DNA of 61,279 nucleotides from Agrobacterium sp. AGB01 (GTDB lineage: Bacteria; Pseudomonadota; Alphaproteobacteria; Rhizobiales; Rhizobiaceae). The position numbers and the translations under genes are program-made. The notes under the pieces were generated by a model. The model saw nothing but the letters and a program-made list of their open reading frames with translations, searched no databases and was not told the DNA's origin. Within the stretch, counting starts at the first letter, position 1; each line of letters starts with the position of its first letter. Of the stretch, positions 1 through 7,557 are shown one piece after another. Location of the stretch: the NCBI RefSeq assembly GCF_014851585.1, contig NZ_JACVAB010000011.1, positions 1 to 61,279 on the forward strand. Direction: 5' to 3'.

Positions 1-323
1 GTTTCAATTCAACCAGCGACCACAGCACGGTTGTTCGTGCCGGTATCGACGGCGTTCACGCATTGAACAATGATATCCGCCTGCTGGCCCGCGCTGAAGC
101 TGCCTACCGTTTTGAAAACGAAACAGCGGCCACCAGCGGCACCATCACCGGTCTTTCCGCTTTCAGTTTCGACGGGCAGGACACCAACCAGTTCTGGCTG
201 CGCGGTGGTCTGGGTGCGGAAGTCGATGTTGCTGGCGGCACGGCCTCGCTCAACGTCAACGTGACAACCCAAGGCGACGACCCAACCGTCTGGGTTCGCT
301 CCGGATGGAAGGTCAAGTTCTGA
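1..323 (+). CDS. C-terminal end of an autotransporter beta-barrel protein (partial)
   Basis: The reading frame is open from base 3 and ends at a TGA at 321-323; the start lies outside the window. The visible 106 residues alternate polar and hydrophobic positions as in a beta-barrel: an arginine/alanine-rich strand, a loop, then a glycine-rich strand, and finally WVRSGWKVKF with a terminal phenylalanine. That is the usual signature of the last strands of a type V autotransporter translocation domain, recognised by the BAM complex in the outer membrane. The passenger and its function cannot be seen. An outer-membrane porin-like barrel is an alternative. Confidence 0.7.
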   Translation, partial: FNSTSDHSTVVRAGIDGVHALNNDIRLLARAEAAYRFENETAATSGTITGLSAFSFDGQDTNQFWLRGGLGAEVDVAGGTASLNVNVTTQGDDPTVWVRSGWKVKF

Positions 324-546
324 TCATTCAGTTCAAGTGAGTGTCGAGTGCGAAGCCGGACAGGTGGGGCGCTCGTCTGCCGTTTCGTTGGCCATCGCGA
401 GAAACCGGAAAAACCGCGATGTTCACCATCCCTGTCGCGTCCGGTTGACACGGCCCGCGCTCTGTAGGTGAACTCTATCAATTGCAGTTTGTTCCGAAGT
501 GATCGGTGGCCCAACGGTCTGAGCGCTTTGGTTTACGAGTTAGTCC

Positions 547-1161
547 TTACCGCCTAAGAGCGAGCTTCACTCTTGCCTGCGCAGACATTAGGAAAACATA
601 AGCTGCAGTCTCTGACATTTCTTCCAGTATCTGCATGTGGCCCCAGTCGCCGAAATTCAAACCCATATGTCCTTCGGCACCAGCGGAGACAATCATTGCG
701 ACAATAAACAGAAGAATGTCGGCAAATGGAAAGCGCCAGGTGACAATCAGAAACCTGAGAACGTAAATACCCTTGCCCTTAATGGAAAATGCCGCGCAGA
801 TCAGGCCTACGACGATGAGTGCAGGCATTATGTAAGGATTGTACCAAAGCTGCGACGAAGAGAAAAACGGTCCCTCATCGCCGTTGGACAACGGAGGCAT
901 GAAAACTCCGCCCCAGCTAAGCTCGCGAAATGCCAAGATCGCCCAAACGATAGAGACGGCAAGCCAGAACCATCGAAGCTTTGTGTGATTATCTATTGCA
1001 AACCAGAGCGCCATGGCTGCACCGCCCAGCAATATGAGAACTTGGCCAACTTCAACAGGGCCGTTTTCGAACCCCGCCCAAGCAGGCAATATTCCAGCTG
1101 CAGGAAAGCCGAGGGCTAATAAAGCCACTCCAACCCACCTCAGTTGCTTCATCACACTCAT
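547..1161 (-). CDS. Multi-spanning inner membrane protein of unknown function
   Basis: About 204 residues with five to six hydrophobic segments: an N-terminal one ending at a possible signal cleavage (LPAWA-G), then segments around LILLGGAAMALWF, WFWLAVSIVWAILAF, IMPALIVVGLICAAF and FADILLFIVAMIVSAG. A short acidic loop (SNGDEGPF) and a C-terminal arginine-rich tail lie outside the membrane. I do not recognise the family. The start is uncertain: ATG codons at 1191, 1161 and 1152 are all in frame and none has a strong ribosome-binding site. It is transcribed away from the resolvase and sits alone between the autotransporter end and the resolvase region. Confidence 0.7.
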   Translation of the reverse strand: MSVMKQLRWVGVALLALGFPAAGILPAWAGFENGPVEVGQVLILLGGAAMALWFAIDNHTKLRWFWLAVSIVWAILAFRELSWGGVFMPPLSNGDEGPFFSSSQLWYNPYIMPALIVVGLICAAFSIKGKGIYVLRFLIVTWRFPFADILLFIVAMIVSAGAEGHMGLNFGDWGHMQILEEMSETAAYVFLMSAQARVKLALRR

Positions 1162-1345
1162 CTTGCAGATTCCAGTCACCCTTATGACCATGTCATTTCA
1201 CTCAAGGTGCAGTATGTCTACAGCCTTTTCGACCCCGAAAGCGGTAAACCCAATCAATATCCGAGCCATTGGCTGAGGCTGGTCGTCCTATGTCCTTTGC
1301 TCAGGGTCTCGCCAAAGAGCAGTCCAGACAAAGTATTATTAGGGT

Positions 1346-1442
1346 ATACCCCAAAGTTACATTCGGATGTTACACGCAGGATATGTAACATAAGGGTGGT
1401 TTTTGAACGAAAGTGACGTTACAAGCTTACAACCACCCTAAT
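1346..1442. repeat. Cluster of inverted repeats in front of the resolvase (candidate res site)
   Basis: ATGTTAC at 1367-1373 and GTAACAT at 1385-1391 form a perfect 7-base inverted repeat. ATAAGGGTGGTT at 1390-1401 and AACCACCCTAAT at 1431-1442 form a second pair with 11 of 12 matches, ending 14 bases before the resolvase start. GTTAC occurs again around 1356 and 1418. Serine resolvases bind pairs of about 12-base half sites in a res locus next to their gene, so this may be both the recombination site and the autoregulated promoter. This role is inferred from position and symmetry only. Confidence 0.5.
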
Positions 1443-1456
1443 GCTACGGAATTGCC

Positions 1457-2026
1457 ATGGCTCGCATCGGTTACGCACGCGTAAGTACACATGACCAGGA
1501 TCTTGCCATTCAACATGAGCGGCTGAAGCAGGCCGGGTGCGAGATCGTCCGGTCGGAAACAGGTTCCGGATCAACCCGCAAGGGCCGCAATGAACTTGAG
1601 ACGATCATGGCTTTTCTGCACGCTGGCGACGAACTCGTGGTCGTGCGTCTTGATCGGCTTGGCCGTTCTACCCGTGACGTTCTTAATCTGGTCCATGAAC
1701 TGGAAGGAAGAGGTGCATCACTACGTGTCCTCGAACCGGAAATCTCAACAACTGGCTCAATGGGGAAAATGGTGGTCACCATTTTAGGTATGGTGGCGGA
1801 CATGGAGCTGCAGTTCATTAAGGACAGGCAACGAGCTGGCATCGAAAACGCTAGGGCGTCGGGTGTGTACAAGGGGCGAAAGAAGCAAATCAACGACAAC
1901 GAAATTCGCTTGAGAGTAGCTGCCGGGGCCACCAAAGCGGACGTTGCTAGAGAACTGAAAGTATCTCGCATGACGGTGTATCGAGCCCTAAAGACGAGGG
2001 GAATAAGTGATGGGCGTCCAAGCTGA
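1457..2026 (+). CDS. Serine recombinase (resolvase/invertase family)
   Basis: A 189-residue site-specific recombinase of the small serine resolvase/DNA invertase family. The N-terminal catalytic domain starts MARIGYARVSTHDQD with the nucleophilic serine at residue 10, followed by the VVVRLDRLGRSTRD block carrying the conserved arginines. GKMVVTILGMVADMELQFIKDRQRAG forms the long E-helix. The C-terminal 45 residues are a Hin-type helix-turn-helix (ADVARELKVSRMTVYRAL). The length is normal and the gene looks intact. No transposase lies beside it, so it may resolve a lost Tn3-type element or act in an integrated plasmid. The start ATG follows the inverted repeats at 1390-1442. Confidence 0.93.
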   Translation: MARIGYARVSTHDQDLAIQHERLKQAGCEIVRSETGSGSTRKGRNELETIMAFLHAGDELVVVRLDRLGRSTRDVLNLVHELEGRGASLRVLEPEISTTGSMGKMVVTILGMVADMELQFIKDRQRAGIENARASGVYKGRKKQINDNEIRLRVAAGATKADVARELKVSRMTVYRALKTRGISDGRPS

Positions 2027-2050
2027 TGAAAAATTGAGACGAAGGTAGCG

Positions 2051-2898
2051 TTGTGGCGCGAAGCATTCAGCGACGAGACCACAGGAATATTGCGAACCAT
2101 TGATGACCTGCTCTGGAAATATGCAGCGTTCAAAACAGCACTCAGGATAGTCGAGCTGTCTACGGGTGCAGCGCCGCCAAATCAAATGTTGTTCGATCTC
2201 ATAGCGAGCGGCTACTGGTCAAATTTACTGCTCGGAACCAGAAGGCTGCTCGACAAATACCCCTTAATGGACCCCGCGGAGTGTACTCGCTGCGTGCCGT
2301 TTTAAACGATGTGCGGGAATGCCGACCGAAGTTAACACGCCGTGTTTTCGTTGAGGTTGTGAGAGAGTGTCGTTACGATCTTGATATTCTCCGCGAGGAA
2401 CAAAACATGCGGCTAAGGGCTGCAAATGGTAAAGCGGTATGGGGCGATATGGCATTGTCGCACTCAGAACTTAGCCACGACCACTTTGATTTTTTGAGCG
2501 GGACTACGCCCTTAAACCGAACCGACACAGACATCATTCGAACTGAGATATTCGAGCAAATTGACCAGAAGCTAACGTTGCTCGACCGTATTGGCGAACA
2601 TGTTAGCTCTCACGTAGCGCACTCGGGGAACTCGCAGAGCCGTAATAGCAAACAGCTAGACGCATTCAATATATCAGACGCCAGAGACACGCTGAAAACC
2701 TTGAAGGAGCTCAGTGATCTCGTGGGAGTTTGGTTTGCAAATCAGAGCGGCGCCGGGCTAGCCAAGTACATCGGAGATCAATTCCAAGGGCTTGATGCAG
2801 CACTCGTCAGGCACGAAGATATGGATGATCTCGCTCGAAACTGGCGTGTGATTGACTGCGACATTGATACTTGGGTGCTTAATCCGAACGATCTTTGA
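2051..2898 (+). pseudogene. Hypothetical protein gene broken by a single-base frameshift
   Basis: Two overlapping frames read as one protein. The first starts at a TTG at 2051 after a GAAGG motif and reads LIASGYWSNLLLGTRRLLDK. The second continues from about 2265 as NGPRGVYSLRAVLNDVREC and runs to the TGA at 2896. The change of frame falls at the CCCC run at 2260-2263 and needs one missing base. The joined protein of about 280 residues is largely helical and resembles HEPN/AbiU2-like hypothetical proteins, but that is a weak impression. It overlaps the 3' end of the convergent acyltransferase gene by 20 bases. It is either a recent pseudogene or a sequencing error. Confidence 0.6.
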
Positions 2899-3631
2899 GC
2901 CTAAGTTCTTCCAGCCGTTTGACGGCGCTTGGCGGCAAGGGGAGGTTGGGATTGTTGGTCGCGGTTTCGATCAGCAACTCGTCGCTTGCCTGTTCGGTGA
3001 CCTCTACCAACTTCTTGAAAAACACATCCGGATCGAGACCCGGTTCAATCGGCTGCAGAACGCGCACCTTGAAATGTCCCGGATAACGCATCGTTGAACG
3101 ACGCGGCCAGAACAGACCCGGATGCATGGCAACGGGAACGACGGGAACATTGAGGTCACGGTAGAGGCGAGCAATTCCGTAGCGATACTGAGGCTCTGCA
3201 CCAGGCGGTAGGCGGGTGCCTTCCGGGTAGATGATCAGCTCACGACCGTTTGCCATTTCTTCCTTGGCGCGCTCCATGACCTTCAACATGACTTTGCCAC
3301 GCGCGGCGCGGTTTACCGGAATCATGCGCTGCTTCGCGGCGTACCAGCCAAACAGCGGAATCCACATCAATTCACGCTTCAGAATGTAGACCGGATCATT
3401 GAGGTTGGGTAGCAGCGCGTAAGTGTCCCAGAAGGACTGGTGCTTGGGCGCAAAAATGCAGCCAGTGGTCGGGATGTTTTCCAGCCCCTCGATTTCAAAA
3501 GTCGTGCCGACAATGGTCTTCATCAGCCAATGGTTGGATCGCGCCCAGTTCTTCGGAATTTCATAGGCAATCTTGCGCGGCAGAATGAAATAGATCGGCG
3601 TAAGCACGATCATTCTGATGATCATTTGCAT
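2879..3631 (-). CDS. 1-acyl-sn-glycerol-3-phosphate acyltransferase family protein
   Basis: About 250 residues of the PlsC family, which transfers an acyl chain to lysophosphatidic acid in phospholipid synthesis at the inner membrane. Motif I is APKHQSFWDTYALL (H-x4-D), motif II follows around RMIPVNRAARGK, and motif III is IIYPEGTRLPPG. VPVVPVAMHPGLFWPRR is the fourth conserved block. An N-terminal hydrophobic segment (MIVLTPIYFIL) anchors it. The frame is open further upstream to 3955, but family members begin at this hydrophobic segment, so the ATG at 3631 (or 3625) is preferred. It is the single conserved housekeeping-type gene in this otherwise accessory stretch. Confidence 0.9.
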   Translation of the reverse strand: MQMIIRMIVLTPIYFILPRKIAYEIPKNWARSNHWLMKTIVGTTFEIEGLENIPTTGCIFAPKHQSFWDTYALLPNLNDPVYILKRELMWIPLFGWYAAKQRMIPVNRAARGKVMLKVMERAKEEMANGRELIIYPEGTRLPPGAEPQYRYGIARLYRDLNVPVVPVAMHPGLFWPRRSTMRYPGHFKVRVLQPIEPGLDPDVFFKKLVEVTEQASDELLIETATNNPNLPLPPSAVKRLEELRLKDRSD

Positions 3632-3939
3632 AAAACAGGACGTTGAATAGAGCGGAACGCAGGCCAAGCATGAACGATTAATCTCCGACCGCATTGCGCC
3701 GGTCCGGTAAACATCCAGCCTTGAATTTCGGGGTGCGGTTAGCGAACGCCTACACGAAAACACGCCTTTCCGGCAAGAAACCTTTTCGGGCGCGACGCTA
3801 TCCAGGACGGCCAAATCCGGAACAAAGATACTCGCAACTCGTTTGGGTGTAACCGAAATTTCAGCGTTGTCCTGCGAACGTCGTTTGAAAACGCTTAGCC
3901 TCGGCAAAATTCGTATAACGATTATTAGGAGGAATACCC
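3632..3939. other. Intergenic region between divergent acyltransferase and BA14K genes
   Basis: No gene is visible in these 308 bases. It should contain the promoters of both divergent genes. A strong Shine-Dalgarno sequence (TTAGGAGGAAT) ends 8 bases before the BA14K start. I see no clear operator palindrome. Confidence 0.4.
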
Positions 3940-4470
3940 ATGCGGTTTCGATCAACGAGCATTGCTACTGCACTTATCATGTGCGTGAGCAGCGTTATGC
4001 CTGTCCAGGCGTTCCAGATGCCAACTGTCAACCACCGCCAAAGCGAACAGCTGCCTCTAGTCAACGTTCAGCAGCAACTCGGCCGTGATCGTAACGGCAA
4101 CATTGTCGATATGCCTCGCATCCTGCCGCGGGACCGCAGCGGCCCGCGTGACCGCTGGTCAAACCGCGACCGAGACCGTTGGGATAGTCGCGACCGATAC
4201 AACAACAGCAACCGGTATGGGTGGTACAACGGGCATCGCGGCTACCGCGATAGACGACCAGGCTACCGTCAGCACAATGGTTACTGGTTCCCGTTGGCAG
4301 CATTTGCAGCTGGTGCGGTGATCGGTGGAGCGACACGTCAGGCCGAACCATCTTATGGTAATAGTCACACCAGCTGGTGTGCAAACCGTTGGAGATCGTA
4401 CCGGGCATACGACAACACGTATCAGCCAAACAGTGGTCCGCGCAGACAGTGCGTCTCGCCGTACAGCTGA
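3940..4470 (+). CDS. BA14K-family secreted protein
   Basis: A 176-residue protein with a Sec signal peptide ([24 protein letters not shown], cleavage before FQM). The mature part has an Arg/Asp-rich low-complexity stretch ([17 protein letters not shown]), a tyrosine/glycine/arginine-rich stretch, a hydrophobic segment ([14 protein letters not shown]) and the family hallmark near the C-terminus: two cysteines around [18 protein letters not shown] and [10 protein letters not shown]14K is an immunoreactive surface protein with lectin-like activity described in Brucella and common in Rhizobiales. The start is fixed by a strong ribosome-binding site. It likely acts in the periplasm or outer surface. 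Confidence 0.88.
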   Translation: MRFRSTSIATALIMCVSSVMPVQAFQMPTVNHRQSEQLPLVNVQQQLGRDRNGNIVDMPRILPRDRSGPRDRWSNRDRDRWDSRDRYNNSNRYGWYNGHRGYRDRRPGYRQHNGYWFPLAAFAAGAVIGGATRQAEPSYGNSHTSWCANRWRSYRAYDNTYQPNSGPRRQCVSPYS

Positions 4471-4523
4471 TAACGGATCAGGCGGCGCCGCAACCCGGCG
4501 CTGCCTTTCCTTACACTTGCGGG

Positions 4524-4727
4524 CTACAGCTCTGCAGCTGCTTCGATCGTTAGCCTTGCGCCGGTCATCACGGGAACAACAGTGCATTTGATTATCGAAT
4601 GATAGTGTGGTCCACGCTCAACAATGTCTGGAAGCTCGTTAATGTCATTGAAGAAATAATCGACATCAATGGGACCATTTTTGGTCAGATATTCAATTGT
4701 GGCACGCCAATTCACCAATGACCTCAC
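4524..4727 (-). CDS. Small hypothetical protein coupled to SRAP
   Basis: Sixty-seven residues starting at a GTG that overlaps the TGA of the SRAP gene as GTGA, so translation is probably coupled. The sequence (EYLTKNGPIDVDYFFNDINELPDIVERGPH) has the composition of a real soluble protein and not of an antisense shadow. I do not recognise a family. In the second copy of this cassette near 41.8 kb a different gene, of DUF6884 type, occupies the same coupled position, so this slot carries variable cargo. Confidence 0.55.
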   Translation of the reverse strand: MRSLVNWRATIEYLTKNGPIDVDYFFNDINELPDIVERGPHYHSIIKCTVVPVMTGARLTIEAAAEL

Positions 4728-5407
4728 TGCGAATTAATGATCGGCTTTTTCGTATCTGTTCCATCGTATCGGGATGAGTTCACGTCTCGGCCGACACGAT
4801 GGAATTCCAGATTGTCATTGAGATGTTGGCTTCGCAACAGGGCCTTTGCGTCGTCGCCTTTGATATCCGTATCAAGCCATTCATCGTATGCCGCCGGATC
4901 CAGGATGACCGGCATACGATCATGGATTTCTGAAATCTTCGGCGTGGCCGGCGCTGTGATGATCGTGCAGCTCGTGACATTGAGCTTGTCATTATGCGCC
5001 CAGATGCCAGCAAACGAAAAACCTTTCGCCTCTGGCATCTGAAACAGCCATGGATCTTTCTTCCCGTCCTCGGTGCTGGTCGTCCACTCGAAATATCCGT
5101 CTGCAGGAATGAGACAACGTTTCGATTTGAACGGCTCCCGAAACGCGCCCGACGTATCAACAGTCTCGATCCTGGCATTGAACATGGCCGCTTTCGGCAA
5201 CTCTTTTGCGAAGAACGGCACCAGCCACCAGCGGCCATAGTCGACCATCAAATGACCGTCGCTGTCCTTGTGCGCGAAATGAACGCTCTGGGTGGGGGCG
5301 ATATTATAGCGCGGCGGCATGTTCGAGGGCGGCGGGCCTTTATCCAGAATGCTATAGAGCGCGTGGATCTCGCTCCAGGTCATTTCATTGGTAAAGCGAC
5401 CGCACAT
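4724..5407 (-). CDS. SRAP-domain (YedK/HMCES-like) abasic-site protein, copy A
   Basis: A 227-residue SRAP protein. The family crosslinks through Cys2 to abasic sites in single-stranded DNA and protects them from cleavage. The start is chosen at 5407 so that the protein begins MCGRF with the catalytic Cys2; the longer frame would bury this residue. The other family residues are visible: the asparagine in FNARIET, the glutamate in GYFEW and the histidine in IHDRMPVIL. The gene is intact, unlike copy B at 41825-42510. It overlaps the next small gene by GTGA and follows DUF982, VapBC and the methylase on the same strand. SRAP genes are often linked to SOS or mobile DNA. Confidence 0.93.
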   Translation of the reverse strand: MCGRFTNEMTWSEIHALYSILDKGPPPSNMPPRYNIAPTQSVHFAHKDSDGHLMVDYGRWWLVPFFAKELPKAAMFNARIETVDTSGAFREPFKSKRCLIPADGYFEWTTSTEDGKKDPWLFQMPEAKGFSFAGIWAHNDKLNVTSCTIITAPATPKISEIHDRMPVILDPAAYDEWLDTDIKGDDAKALLRSQHLNDNLEFHRVGRDVNSSRYDGTDTKKPIINSQ

Positions 5408-5484
5408 CAGTGTTATCCCATCCAAACAGGTGATCACAGTTCCGGACAGCTTTAGCGCATTTGTGGGCTGCCCGAAACAATGAA

Positions 5485-5504
5485 GCCCCGCCATGCAGCG
5501 GGGC
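5485..5504. terminator. GC-rich hairpin between SRAP and DUF982
   Basis: GCCCCGC at 5485-5491 pairs with GCGGGGC at 5498-5504 around a six-base loop, followed on the plus strand by TAATTTTG. It lies just beyond the DUF982 stop. The same hairpin is at 42588-42607 in copy B with one loop base changed, so the stem is conserved. It may terminate or attenuate transcription before SRAP. Confidence 0.6.
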
Positions 5505-5513
5505 TAATTTTGC

Positions 5514-5810
5514 TCAGGCGCTTGCCCGGATATTGGCATTTCCCATACTTGGTGGTGCGGTCATTACCAGCGGCATGCCAGCCTCAAGACATGCAGCAAT
5601 AAACGCCTCTCGTGCGACCTCGACTGGTGCAAACCATGAAAGTGCTCCGCGGCATTTATCGACGGCCTTTTTGTACCGTTCGCCACGGCGCAGAGGCCAT
5701 TCATGTTCAAGGTAATCCAGCGCGTCGTAGACACTTAGAAATGTTCGCTCCAGCCCGCATTGCAGGCGCACGCGAACGGGCGCACGAAACAAAACATCTT
5801 GGCTGTCCAT
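5514..5810 (-). CDS. DUF982 domain protein, copy A
   Basis: Ninety-eight residues matching the DUF982 family, small proteins almost limited to Rhizobiales and often carried on plasmids. The typical pattern is seen: a strand-like N-terminus (FRAPVRVRLQCGLERTFLSV), then YDALDYLEHEWP, and a helix with conserved A-x3-C (KKAVDKCRGAL) followed by AREAFIAACLEAGM. A GGAGG motif sits six bases before the ATG. The encoded protein is identical to that at 42617-42913. Function is unknown. A more distant DUF982 protein is encoded at 37881-38177. Confidence 0.88.
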   Translation of the reverse strand: MDSQDVLFRAPVRVRLQCGLERTFLSVYDALDYLEHEWPLRRGERYKKAVDKCRGALSWFAPVEVAREAFIAACLEAGMPLVMTAPPSMGNANIRASA

Positions 5811-5870
5811 TTCATACCTCCAATCTAAACAACCAGATCAAGAAGCGGAAAATATATTGGAGTGGACACA

Positions 5871-5894
5871 GGGTCGTTCAAGACCAGACGACCC
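5871..5894 (+). terminator. Hairpin with T-tract downstream of vapC
   Basis: GGGTCGT at 5871-5877 and ACGACCC at 5888-5894 form a perfect 7-base stem followed by ATTTTTT on the plus strand. The flanking genes are on the minus strand, so as a terminator it would face the wrong way unless antisense transcription occurs; it may instead end minus-strand transcripts weakly. In copy B the outer bases of the stem are mutated (about 42974-42997). Confidence 0.45.
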
Positions 5895-5909
5895 ATTTTT
5901 TAAACCAGA

Positions 5910-6347
5910 CTACGCCCGCTCAATATCCGTCTTGGTGAAATCGTCACCTTTGAACAGCAACGGTAGGCGATATTCCTTTGCCATCGCGTAAACGAAGCAA
6001 TCGCCCATGTTCAGTCGGGCAGGGCTGGCAACAACTTTGCCATATTCCCTCGCCGCCGCGATCGACTTGACATGGATCGAAGGGTTCATACTCATTTCTT
6101 TGACATTGAGGGTTTCGAGCAAAGCGGCAACGTCGACCTGTGCGTCATCGATACACTGGTGGGGAATAGGGGACTGCGCGCCGACAGTCTTGGTCGCCTC
6201 GTTGCGAGCCAAGCTAATTACCGCCTCATAGATAGTCAGGGGTGAGCAGAAAATCTGACGTTTGCTGTCTTCCAACTTGCCGATGTAATATCCCGCGTCT
6301 TCTTCGTCGGCCAGAATAGCTACGATAGCGGATGCGTCTAGGTACAT
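5910..6347 (-). CDS. vapC: VapC-type PIN-domain toxin, copy A
   Basis: A 145-residue PIN-domain ribonuclease, the toxin of a type II toxin-antitoxin pair. The start ATG at 6347 overlaps the TAA of vapB as TAATG, giving MYLDASAIVAIL with the first catalytic aspartate at residue 4. Further acidic active-site positions are in TIYEAVISL and GDCFVYAMAKEY. VapC toxins cleave tRNA or rRNA in the cytoplasm when the antitoxin is degraded. The last 50 or so residues are almost identical to copy B (43031-43468), but the first two thirds differ strongly, which points to recombination within the gene. Confidence 0.92.
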   Translation of the reverse strand: MYLDASAIVAILADEEDAGYYIGKLEDSKRQIFCSPLTIYEAVISLARNEATKTVGAQSPIPHQCIDDAQVDVAALLETLNVKEMSMNPSIHVKSIAAAREYGKVVASPARLNMGDCFVYAMAKEYRLPLLFKGDDFTKTDIERA

Positions 6348-6601
6348 TAGATTTCCCACTGCTCATCTAAAAACGCCTTCATATCGAAAGGCTCTGTTTT
6401 TGGATTAGGGCCAATTCGGCCGCGTACCCGATCCTGAATTTCCTTAATCCGTTCTCTCAAAGGCACAGTCTCTTTTGCTCGATCAAGTTCATGTTGAAGT
6501 GCACGGCGCACGGCTTCTGTCTTGTTCGGAGCTTTTGTGACTTTCATGACTTCAACGGCCAGATCGTTCACGCTGTCATCTTTGATATAGAGTTGGGCCA
6601 T
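6347..6601 (-). CDS. vapB: VapB-type antitoxin, copy A
   Basis: Eighty-four residues, the antitoxin partner of the adjacent VapC. The N-terminus is a ribbon-helix-helix DNA-binding fold (AQLYIKDDSVNDLAVEVMK followed by NKTEAVRRALQHEL), and the C-terminus (IGPNPKTEPFDMKAFLDEQWEI) is the flexible toxin-neutralising tail. The TAATG overlap couples it to vapC. A 15-base perfect palindromic operator lies 20 bases upstream. Copy B at 43468-43716 shares the ribbon-helix-helix layout but differs at many positions and has a different operator, so the two pairs may not cross-react. Confidence 0.92.
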   Translation of the reverse strand: MAQLYIKDDSVNDLAVEVMKVTKAPNKTEAVRRALQHELDRAKETVPLRERIKEIQDRVRGRIGPNPKTEPFDMKAFLDEQWEI

Positions 6602-6620
6602 CCCAATTACTCCTGATTTT

Positions 6621-6658
6621 GTATATACGGATATATATCACGGTATATCCGTATATAC
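6621..6658. promoter_or_regulatory. Palindromic operator of vapBC copy A
   Basis: GTATATACGGATATA at 6621-6635 is repeated in exact inverted orientation at 6644-6658 with an 8-base spacer. It lies directly upstream of vapB, where ribbon-helix-helix antitoxins bind their own promoter. The AT-rich arms also contain TATATAC elements that could serve as the -10 region, so binding would block transcription. Confidence 0.85.
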
Positions 6659-6699
6659 TATATTTATATTGCTAAAACAGCCGGATTTGCCCTGTTTTT

Positions 6700-7470
6700 T
6701 CAACCGCATAATGCCGCTTTGGTCGGTCTTCCAAATCCAAAACCGGGGTAGGCACTGGCAGACGATAAAAACGCTTTCATCTGTTCGATTTGATCCGCGA
6801 TTTTAAACTTCGCGTCCCAATCGCCTAAGAAATGCGCCGGGGTTTTCCATTCATCGCGAAACTCAAGCGAAAGCGTGTTGCCTTCGAGGATCACAGCGGG
6901 AATATGGAGGAGTGCAAACTGAATATATGCCATGTGAACCGCACGGCGATCAATATCCATTGCGGGCACATGCAAACATTGCTGGCAATTATGGCCGACA
7001 TCTTTCATGGCCTCTGCAAGTGCAATGACCATCGCACCTGAACCGCAGGCCGATTCTTGCGCACGGATATAGCCTCGACGCTTCAGCTCGGCCGCAACAT
7101 CATCGCCCGAACCGATATTGATTTTTGCCATCATTTCACAAATGGCGTAGGGCGTGAAAAACTGTCCGCGTGCGGTGTTGTGCAACTCCAGCGCATGAAA
7201 CACTTGCCCCAGGATATCGGTTGGCTTTTCTTCCAGCGCCATCACGACCGCGCCCAGGATCTCGGAGAAAACCTGCAGCATTGCGGGATCGTACCGGCGC
7301 ACCACTTCCAGATATTGTTTCTCGCGCTCATAGCGCTTGCGCAGATCGACCGCATTGCTCAATGCGATTGCCGCGCACTGGCACCAGTCAGAAAACACAT
7401 TGTTAAGATCGTGCTTGTACCGGCACTTTTCGAACAGCTTGACGATGGTGGACACATGAGGGTTGGACAC
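6700..7470 (-). CDS. N-6 DNA methylase-like protein with a shifted C-terminus
   Basis: A 256-residue SAM-dependent methyltransferase of the type I HsdM-like family. GQFFTPYAICEMM is the conserved entry motif, ACGSGAMVIALAEAM the SAM-binding loop, and MDIDRRAVHMAYIQFALLHIP the following strand and helix. I do not see an N-P-P-Y/F catalytic motif, so methylation of DNA is not assured. After AFLSSAS the frame differs from copy B: relative to 43784-43925 this copy lacks 8 bases, and the conserved tail ending GQIRLF continues in another frame to a stop at 6672. The start is a GTG at 7470 with no strong ribosome-binding site. It precedes vapB on the same strand. Confidence 0.8.
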   Translation of the reverse strand: MSNPHVSTIVKLFEKCRYKHDLNNVFSDWCQCAAIALSNAVDLRKRYEREKQYLEVVRRYDPAMLQVFSEILGAVVMALEEKPTDILGQVFHALELHNTARGQFFTPYAICEMMAKINIGSGDDVAAELKRRGYIRAQESACGSGAMVIALAEAMKDVGHNCQQCLHVPAMDIDRRAVHMAYIQFALLHIPAVILEGNTLSLEFRDEWKTPAHFLGDWDAKFKIADQIEQMKAFLSSASAYPGFGFGRPTKAALCG

Positions 7471-7557
7471 AGAAATACCCGTAGGAAAAACGCGCGCCTG
7501 GACCTTTACGAGTTCAGGCGGGATCGATTGTCATTGATGGCGGGGTAATAGGCGGGG

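Larger units (their letters stand above)
4728..6005 (-). repeat. Long near-identical duplication, copy A (pairs with 41829-43125)
   Basis: From the SRAP 3' end through DUF982 to the last third of vapC, the DNA matches 41829-43125 almost base for base; the two DUF982 proteins are identical in every residue. Identity falls sharply inside vapC and resumes, weaker, at the methylase 3' end (6672-6830 against 43784-43925). This indicates a segmental duplication or import of two related cassettes with later recombination. Confidence 0.9.

Noticed and set aside
2264..2455. Programmed frameshift in the gene at 2051-2898
   Set aside because: The CCCC run lacks a typical slippery heptamer, stimulatory hairpin or internal Shine-Dalgarno, so an indel is simpler.
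3632..3955. Longer start for the PlsC-type acyltransferase
   Set aside because: The extra 108 residues are not conserved in the family and lie over the promoter region of the BA14K gene.
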